NCBI GenBank assembly: GCA_015494715.1 | Contig: WGAT01000097.1 | Location: 1 to 46,939, forward strand | DNA: 46,939 nt | DNA from: Campylobacterota bacterium | Lineage (GTDB): Bacteria; Campylobacterota; Campylobacteria; Campylobacterales; Nitratiruptoraceae | Reading direction: 5' to 3' | Shown here: piece by piece, positions 41,402-46,939 of the stretch | How the letters are laid out: the number at the start of each line of letters is the position of its first letter | Numbering within the stretch: position 1 is the stretch's first letter | Notes under the pieces: generated by a model | The model's database searches: none | Told to the model about the DNA's origin: nothing | The model's input: the letters and a program-made list of their open reading frames with translations, nothing else | Made by a program: the position numbers and the translations under genes

Positions 41402-43122
41402 GCAATAAGCATATCGTCGTAGACCCGATTACCCGTATCGAGGGACATTTGCGTATCGAAGCGATCATAGATGAGAACAACACCATCGTCGACGCATACA
41501 GCTCCTCGACGATGTTTCGGGGTATCGAAGAGATTTTAAAAGGAAGGGATCCAAGGGATTGCGGACTTTTGGCTATGCGTATTTGTGGGGTGTGTACCGG
41601 TACGCACTATCAGCGAAGTATCGAGGCCGTGGAGCACGCTTTTGGCGTGACCATCCCTAAAAATGCACGGCTTGTGCGAAATCTCATCCAAGGCTCGCTC
41701 TATTTACACGATCATGTAGTGCATTTTTATCATCTGCACGCACTCGATTGGGTCGATATCACAAAAGCCCTCGAAGCCGATCCCCAAAAGACGGTGGAGG
41801 AGGCCAAAAAATGGGCGAAAATCGCGGGGACGACCCCTTGGGTAGCCGATAGCGCCAAGTTTGGCGAAGTGCAAGATCGCCTCAAGAAGTTTGTCAAACA
41901 GGGTCGGCTTGGGATTTTCGCCAAAGGCTACTGGGGCAATCCCCACTACAAACTGACACCAGAGCAAAACCTCTTAGCCGTCACCCACTATCTGCAGGCT
42001 TTGGATCTGCAAAGGGACGCGGCGAAGATGATGGCTATTTTTGGCGGAAAAAATCCCCATCCCCAAAGTATCGTCGTAGGCGGGGTAACATGTGTGCAAG
42101 ATCTGAAAAACCCCGCTCGTATCGGGCTGTTTAAAGAGCTGCTCAAAGGTTTTCGAGCCTTTATCAAAGGGGCGTATCTGCCAGATATCTACATGGCCGG
42201 TACGATGTACGCCGACGAGGCGCTCGATGGTACGGGAGGGGGCCTCAAAAACTATCTGATCTATGGAGGTTTTAGACTCCAAGACAACGGATTTTACAAA
42301 TCCGAGCTACTCTTTCCAAGCGGCGTAGTGGTCGGCGGCAAATATCAAGAGTTCGATCAAGAAAAGGTGGCCGAGGATGTGACCCACGCATGGTACCAAG
42401 GAGAGAAGCCTCTGCATCCTTTCGAGGGTCAAACCATTCCAAACTACACCGGATTTGGCAAAAAAGAGGGCGGCATAGCCTATCTGGATACCAAAGGCAA
42501 GTACAGCTGGATCAAATCGCCCATCTACGACGATACCCGTGTCGAGGTAGGGCCATTGGCTCGGATGGTGGTGGGCTATGTCAAAGGGGACAAGCGTATT
42601 GGGGAGTATGTGGGAAAATTTCTCAAAAACGGCAATTTGCCGGCAAAAGTGCTCTACTCTACCGTCGGACGTACGGCGGCTCGCGCCATCGAGACAGAGC
42701 TTATGGCTGACGTGATGATGGAGTGGGTGGATGAGTTGGCCAAAAATACGGCTGCGGGCGATCTCTCCACATGGACGGAGTTTGATTTTGATTATGTAAG
42801 CAAAGATGCCAAAGGGTATGGGCTCGAAGAGGCACCTCGTGGCTCTTTGGGGCACTGGGTCAAGATCAAAGATGGCAAAGTTGAAAATTACCAAGCGGTG
42901 GTGCCCTCTACTTGGAACGCGGCGCCAAGGGATTATAAAAACAGAATGGGCGCGTATGAAGCGAGCCTCATAGGCACCAAAGTGGCCAAAGCCGAAGAGC
43001 CATTAGAGATTTTACGAACGATCCACAGCTTTGACCCATGTATCGCCTGTGCCGTGCATATCGTCGATACAAGAGGCAAAAGCTTGGGCGAGTTCAAAGT
43101 CAATACCTCTTGCTCTATCTAA
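41398..43122 (+). CDS. hydB: Membrane-bound [NiFe]-hydrogenase large subunit HydB
   Basis: The catalytic subunit that splits hydrogen (574 residues). The N-terminal ligands are C63 and C66 in RICGVCTGTHY, preceded by the L0 motif FRGIEEIL. The C-terminal motif DPCIACAVH ends at H554 with ligands C548 and C551, and a 20-residue tail (IVDTRGKSLGEFKVNTSCSI) follows, which the protease encoded by hydD should remove after nickel insertion. It has no signal of its own and is exported bound to HydA. The ATG overlaps the hydA stop (ATGA). The type is group 1 respiratory hydrogenase, which feeds menaquinone through HydC. Confidence 0.96.
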   Translation: MSNKHIVVDPITRIEGHLRIEAIIDENNTIVDAYSSSTMFRGIEEILKGRDPRDCGLLAMRICGVCTGTHYQRSIEAVEHAFGVTIPKNARLVRNLIQGSLYLHDHVVHFYHLHALDWVDITKALEADPQKTVEEAKKWAKIAGTTPWVADSAKFGEVQDRLKKFVKQGRLGIFAKGYWGNPHYKLTPEQNLLAVTHYLQALDLQRDAAKMMAIFGGKNPHPQSIVVGGVTCVQDLKNPARIGLFKELLKGFRAFIKGAYLPDIYMAGTMYADEALDGTGGGLKNYLIYGGFRLQDNGFYKSELLFPSGVVVGGKYQEFDQEKVAEDVTHAWYQGEKPLHPFEGQTIPNYTGFGKKEGGIAYLDTKGKYSWIKSPIYDDTRVEVGPLARMVVGYVKGDKRIGEYVGKFLKNGNLPAKVLYSTVGRTAARAIETELMADVMMEWVDELAKNTAAGDLSTWTEFDFDYVSKDAKGYGLEEAPRGSLGHWVKIKDGKVENYQAVVPSTWNAAPRDYKNRMGAYEASLIGTKVAKAEEPLEILRTIHSFDPCIACAVHIVDTRGKSLGEFKVNTSCSI

Positions 43123-43132
43123 GGGGGCGATT

Positions 43133-43837
43133 ATGAGCGCAAATTATCAACCTATAAAGCGAATGACGCTTTTTATGCGGCTCAATCACTGGGTGGTCTT
43201 TTTTAGTATGATAGCCGCGGTGATTACTGGCTTGTATATCGGCCATCCATACTATCAGACCCTTATTAGCGAGCCGGCTGCATACAAATTTGTGATGGCT
43301 TGGAATAGAGCCATCCACTTCTATGCGGCGATCATTTTTGATGTGAGCTCCATCGTGATAGCCTATCTTTACTTTTTTAGCAGATTCGACAAACCCATCA
43401 AAAAGCTCATCCCAACCAAGCAAAACCTCGTAGAATTTTGGGAAGTGTTTGTCAACCTCGTCACGCTCAATCGCGTCAAGCGATTTGACAGCTCCCATGA
43501 GGATAGTTTTCATGTGGTATACTTTACCATCTTTCATCTACTGCTGGCATGGATGCTGCTTACGGGTCTGCAGCTCTATGTGCTCGGACTCGAATCCGGC
43601 ATGAGCAGTATTGGCAAATGGTGGCCCACGCTTTTGCATCTAGCGACAGATTGGACGGTACCGGTATGCGGCGGGACGAAGATGGATGTGCGCTATGTGC
43701 ACCATATGACGATGTACTTTATTTTGGTGTGGATCATGTTTCATATCTATTATGTGGTATGGCGTACCATCTTTTGGCGCGAGGGCGATATCGCCATCGT
43801 TTTTGGCGGATACAAATTCAAAAGAGTCAAAAAGTGA
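43133..43837 (+). CDS. hydC: Hydrogenase cytochrome b subunit HydC
   Basis: The di-haem membrane anchor that passes electrons from HydA to menaquinone (234 residues). Four hydrophobic segments are visible. Candidate haem ligands are H19 (RLNHWVV), H62 (RAIHFYA), the His in FTIFHLLLAWML and those in VHHMTMYFILVWIMFHIYYVVW. The ATG at 43133 follows AAGGGGGCG and is preferred to the long frame from 43031, which would lie inside hydB. The stop overlaps the hydD start (GTGA). Confidence 0.94.
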   Translation: MSANYQPIKRMTLFMRLNHWVVFFSMIAAVITGLYIGHPYYQTLISEPAAYKFVMAWNRAIHFYAAIIFDVSSIVIAYLYFFSRFDKPIKKLIPTKQNLVEFWEVFVNLVTLNRVKRFDSSHEDSFHVVYFTIFHLLLAWMLLTGLQLYVLGLESGMSSIGKWWPTLLHLATDWTVPVCGGTKMDVRYVHHMTMYFILVWIMFHIYYVVWRTIFWREGDIAIVFGGYKFKRVKK

Positions 43838-44379
43838 AAACGGCGATTATCGGTATAGGCAACATCCTTTTCAAAGACGAAGGGCTTGGCGTCTATGCCG
43901 CCAAATATCTGGCGGCAAACTATCGATTTGATGAGAGTGTGGAGATAATTGACGGGGGGACGCTGGGCTTCAAGCTTATGCGCTACTATCAAGAGTTTGA
44001 CAAAGTGCTTATCTTTGATACCGTCTCCATAGAGGACGCTCCGGGAAGCGTGTACAATATTCCCAGCGATGTACTTTTGGGCCTTGGGGCCTATCGCAAG
44101 ACCGCTCACGAAGTGGAAGTGGTGGAGATGCTAGAGATCTGCTCCCTTTTAGAAAAGATAGCCAAGACCAATATAGTCGGGATGGTGCCAGAAGATATCG
44201 AAAGTGTGGAGATAGATTTGAGCCAAAGCGTGCGAGAAAATTTCCCCACGCTTATCAAAAGCGCTCTAGAGGAGTTGCAAAAAGATGGAATAGAGTACCA
44301 AAGCACTCCCACCCAAAGCCTCGAAGAGATAATTTTTCAATACCAAAATCCTACGATGGCCGATGCTGCTACGCTTTAA
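43834..44379 (+). CDS. hydD: Hydrogenase maturation protease HydD
   Basis: HydD removes the C-terminal tail of HydB once nickel is inserted. The fold starts MKTAIIGIGNILFKDEGLGV; the nickel-sensing residues known from E. coli HycI correspond to E16, D62 (VLIFDTVS) and H92 (TAHEVEVVEML). The 181-residue length is slightly longer than average because of a polar C-terminal tail. The start is GTG at 43834, overlapping the hydC stop; the ORF can be read much further upstream but only inside hydC. It overlaps hydE by 17 bases. The sensor-like hydrogenase upstream has no tail and would not need it. Confidence 0.93.
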   Translation: MKTAIIGIGNILFKDEGLGVYAAKYLAANYRFDESVEIIDGGTLGFKLMRYYQEFDKVLIFDTVSIEDAPGSVYNIPSDVLLGLGAYRKTAHEVEVVEMLEICSLLEKIAKTNIVGMVPEDIESVEIDLSQSVRENFPTLIKSALEELQKDGIEYQSTPTQSLEEIIFQYQNPTMADAATL

Positions 44380-46111
44380 ATACCCCTCCCACACCACCTA
44401 TTTTATCGCCACTATCGAGGCGGTGGCGAAGAGCTGCGGCGTAGATGTGGATATAGGCTACTCCTATCCTTTCGTCTATCTTCGGGCTAACGAGGAGGAT
44501 GCTTTTGTACAGGCTTTGGAAAAGGAGCTGCCAAACTCCTTGTTTTTGGAAAAAGTAGAAGCGGCCAAGGAGTTTATGGGCCAAAAGCCTCCCTATCTTC
44601 CAAACGGCGTGGGGCCGTGCCATCGATGTATCGGTGAGATGCTAGACCCCTCCTCTCGACGCTACTACTATCCTTTTACGATGTGTAAAGCCTGCGGGAG
44701 TCACGCCTCCTTTTTGGAGCGCTATCCATTGAAGCGGCAAAATACGCTGCTTTGTGTCTTCCAGCCCTGCGGCGGTTGCAAAGAGGAGCTATTATCCAAT
44801 CCATGGCGTGCAGATTTTGCCCTTATAAGCTGCTTGCGGTGCAACATCCCTCTTCGCCTTTCCAACGCTTCGGGTACGCGTATGCTCTACGCCAACGAAA
44901 AGGAGGAGTATAAAGAGCTTTTTGGCTATGCCGCCGCTGCCTTGCGCGATGGCAAGAGTTTGGGTATGAAGACTTTGCGTGGGCATTTTCGCTTCTATTT
45001 GACTCCCCAAGCCAATGCAAAAGTCTTGCTTCTTCGGCCAAGCGAGGAGTTTTTGATGCTAGCAAGCGAAAAGCGCGCACTCTTTAGCATCGAGCGCCCT
45101 TGGCTTCATCTGACACACAGCGGCGGCAGAGTCTACGAAGCCGCCGCCGTTTGGGATGGCTTTACGACATTGTTGGCCAATGAATTGCAAGACTACGATG
45201 TGCTCTATTTTGACGAAGAGCCACAAAGCGACTTTATGCTCGATTTTGACCTACCTATCACCCCATACAAAGCCCCTCGTCTTTTTATCAACAAACACAA
45301 GCGCTGTTTCAAATCGGGTTCCCAAGGGCTCTTCCCAAAATTTACTCCATCACAAAGGGTGGCAATTTACGATGAGTGGGTAAGCTACGAAGGCATAGTG
45401 GACAGGGTCGAACATTTCGATGAAATTCGTGCCCAAAGTGTCCTTACTTTCAAAAACGAAGAGATCGAACATTCTCAAATCGTTCGTCAAGATTTTGCCG
45501 CTACCTTGCTTGGAGGCGTTCTTCGTCAAAACTCCTTTATGGGCACGGCTATTGGTGTCTATTTTGGCGATGAGCCCGCGTTTTACTATCTTGACAAAAA
45601 TCGAGCGACCAAAATCTTCGATTTTAACAAACCTCATTGCGGCTCGACACGGAAAGTGGTGGAAAGATTTGTCAGGCTTGAGCCAAAGCGCTATGCTCGT
45701 TTTATGCAAACCGAGGGCTTTTTGGAAAAAGCGGCGGCGCTTGCGGGGTTGGAACTTGAAGAGTTTGAGCGGTTGGCACTGGAGTTTGGCGGCAAAGGGG
45801 GCTTGAGCATCGATTGCAAAATAGCCGATGATGGCTTTGATTACGGCAGTTTCTACGCTTCTATGATGAGCTTTTTGTTAGCCGGCACCGACGCTAAACT
45901 TTTGGCCTATTCCGTTTATGAGAGCTTGGGCGAGTTTATGAGCCAGCAGGCGGTGGAGGCGATGCGAAAATCCAAAGCCACCGGCATCGCTTTGGCGGGC
46001 AGACACTGCACAAACAGCGCTTTTATGAGCAGGTTTGTGCGTAACTACCCAGGCGTGCTCTTGCCAATAGAGTATCCAGTAGACGACGAGGGCGTTTTTG
46101 CAGGCATTTAA
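44363..46111 (+). CDS. hydE: HydE, HypF-like hydrogenase accessory protein
   Basis: A 582-residue protein with the layout of HypF but eroded active sites. The N-terminal 75 residues could be an acylphosphatase-like domain but lack the VxGRVQGVGFR motif. Two C4 zinc fingers are intact: C86, C89, C108, C111 and C136, C139, C157, C160, with the HypF-like SSRRYYYPFTMC. A YrdC-like region (AAAALRDGKSLGMKTLRGHF) and a Kae1-like C-terminus (GIALAGRHCTNSAFM...YPVDDEGVFAG) follow, the latter without the HHxAH metal motif. HydE in Wolinella and Helicobacter hyd operons is needed for active hydrogenase, though its exact role is unclear. True hypF begins 14 bases before its stop. Confidence 0.75.
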   Translation: MLLRFKYPSHTTYFIATIEAVAKSCGVDVDIGYSYPFVYLRANEEDAFVQALEKELPNSLFLEKVEAAKEFMGQKPPYLPNGVGPCHRCIGEMLDPSSRRYYYPFTMCKACGSHASFLERYPLKRQNTLLCVFQPCGGCKEELLSNPWRADFALISCLRCNIPLRLSNASGTRMLYANEKEEYKELFGYAAAALRDGKSLGMKTLRGHFRFYLTPQANAKVLLLRPSEEFLMLASEKRALFSIERPWLHLTHSGGRVYEAAAVWDGFTTLLANELQDYDVLYFDEEPQSDFMLDFDLPITPYKAPRLFINKHKRCFKSGSQGLFPKFTPSQRVAIYDEWVSYEGIVDRVEHFDEIRAQSVLTFKNEEIEHSQIVRQDFAATLLGGVLRQNSFMGTAIGVYFGDEPAFYYLDKNRATKIFDFNKPHCGSTRKVVERFVRLEPKRYARFMQTEGFLEKAAALAGLELEEFERLALEFGGKGGLSIDCKIADDGFDYGSFYASMMSFLLAGTDAKLLAYSVYESLGEFMSQQAVEAMRKSKATGIALAGRHCTNSAFMSRFVRNYPGVLLPIEYPVDDEGVFAGI

Positions 46112-46939
46112 GATTCTTGTGAGCGGCCGTGTCCAAGGGGTGGGCTTTCGCCCCTTTATCTACAATCTTGCCACCTCTTTGGGGCTAAAAGGGTATGTGC
46201 GCAATGACGCTAGAGGAGTTGAGATCGTAGTGGAGGGGGAAAGGGCACGGGAGTTTGTAGAGCGTTTTGCCAATGAACTACCCCCTCTTGCCACAATCGA
46301 GAGAGTGGAAGTTACAAAGATACCCCCTCAAGGTTCGCGTCGCTTCGAGATAAAAAAGAGTCAAAATGGGCTGAAGCGAACTTTCATCTCTCCTGATATG
46401 AGTATTTGCAAAGCGTGTCTAGCCGATATTTTTGATTCCAACAACCGCCGCTACCGCTATCCTTTTATCAACTGCACCCATTGCGGCCCAAGATATACCA
46501 TTATCACCGATTTGCCCTATGATCGTAAGAACACGACGATGGCTCCATTTGTGATGTGCAAGGCGTGCCAAGAGGAGTATGAAGACCCTGCAAGCCGCTT
46601 TTTTCACGCCCAGCCCATCAGCTGTCCTGATTGCGGGCCGAGGCTCTATCTGGGTGAATATGAAAGGTATGAAGCTATTAGGCAAGCTGCGAAGCTTTTG
46701 GGTGAAGAAAAGATTCTTGCCATCAAAGGGGTTGGGGGGTATCATCTGGTCTGTAAAGCCAAAAGCTTGGCGGTAGAGGAGCTGCGTAGGCGTAAACGGC
46801 GGGGCAAAAAGCCCTTTGCCGTGATGTTTAAAGATATAGAGGCCATCAAAGAGGCCTGTGCGGTGAGTGAGGCCGAGGAGCGTCTCATCACATCCAAGGA
46901 GAACCCAATCGTCATCCTCAAAAAAAAGGAGCCTTTCGA
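46098..46939 (+). CDS. hypF: Carbamoyltransferase HypF (N-terminal part, runs off window end)
   Basis: HypF makes the carbamoyl donor for the CN ligands of the [NiFe] centre. The 280 residues in the window hold the acylphosphatase domain (KILVSGRVQGVGFRPF), two C4 zinc fingers (CKACLAD...INCTHCGPRY and CKACQEE...ISCPDCGPRL) with NNRRYRYPF and SRRFFHAQP, and the start of the YrdC-like domain (EEKILAIKGVGGYHLVC, RRGKKPFAVMFKD). The start is probably TTG at 46098, with GAGG nearby and overlapping hydE by 14 bases; GTG at 46119 would cut into the acylphosphatase strand. The Kae1-like domain lies beyond the window. Confidence 0.93.
   Translation, partial: MQAFKILVSGRVQGVGFRPFIYNLATSLGLKGYVRNDARGVEIVVEGERAREFVERFANELPPLATIERVEVTKIPPQGSRRFEIKKSQNGLKRTFISPDMSICKACLADIFDSNNRRYRYPFINCTHCGPRYTIITDLPYDRKNTTMAPFVMCKACQEEYEDPASRFFHAQPISCPDCGPRLYLGEYERYEAIRQAAKLLGEEKILAIKGVGGYHLVCKAKSLAVEELRRRKRRGKKPFAVMFKDIEAIKEACAVSEAEERLITSKENPIVILKKKEPF

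Overview
The window reads as a chromosome segment of a hydrogen-oxidising, menaquinone-using member of the Campylobacterota (the former Epsilonproteobacteria), probably a vent-type chemolithoautotroph. The grounds are a futalosine-pathway menaquinone gene (mqnC), a short (about 600 residue) RecG, an atpE with a cleavable signal peptide that stands alone, a hydABCDE hydrogenase operon of Wolinella/Helicobacter type, a histidine kinase with a nitrate/nitrite-sensing-type domain, and promoters that show a clear TATAAT or TACAAT -10 box but no obvious -35 box. The genus cannot be fixed from the sequence alone.

Layout. 1-200: the 3' end of an IS200/IS605-family tnpB with a folded element end that looks like an omega-RNA scaffold. 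273-4404 (+): mqnC, a non-catalytic M16 peptidase homologue and recG, overlapping. 4456-12927 (-): hpf with its own promoter, then (in transcription order) proC, a very large MshQ-like surface protein, two type IV pseudopilins and a third pilus-assembly-like protein. 13014-16084 (+): bamD and lon. 16090-21092 (-): a phosphorelay cassette of an HPt-repeat protein, a hybrid NIT-domain kinase and a stand-alone receiver. 21143-23369 (-): a DUF721-like protein and uvrC. 23352-28391 (+): a 37-residue LptM-like lipoprotein missed by length cut-offs, nadB, nhaD, guaA and hemD. 28421-28622 (+): an independently promoted, strongly folded ncRNA that I take to be 6S RNA, with a strong terminator, followed by purD, lptD, an MCE (MlaD-like) protein, a J-domain protein, pnp and a spherulin-4-like secreted protein. 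36801-37256: atpE with a leader hairpin, a terminator and tRNA-Leu(GAG). 37426-46939 (+): the hydrogenase region.

The hydrogenase region holds two [NiFe] systems. The first is a three-gene overlapping unit: a TetR-type regulator, a cytosolic group-2-like small subunit, and a large subunit that ends exactly at its CxxCxxH motif, as sensor hydrogenases do. The second is the membrane-bound respiratory hydrogenase hydABC with its protease hydD, a HypF-like accessory protein hydE and the start of hypF. Both small subunits carry Asn where the second Cys of the proximal-cluster CxxC is expected. A reasonable model, not proven here, is that the first pair senses or oxidises hydrogen in the cytoplasm and works with TetR, while HydABC feeds electrons from hydrogen into the menaquinone pool made by the futalosine pathway.

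Most promising for follow-up: the TetR-hydrogenase unit, the shared Cys-to-Asn change at the proximal cluster, the protein with three HPt-like repeats (only one intact) beside a multi-receiver kinase, the ncRNA before purD, and the tnpB-associated RNA end.
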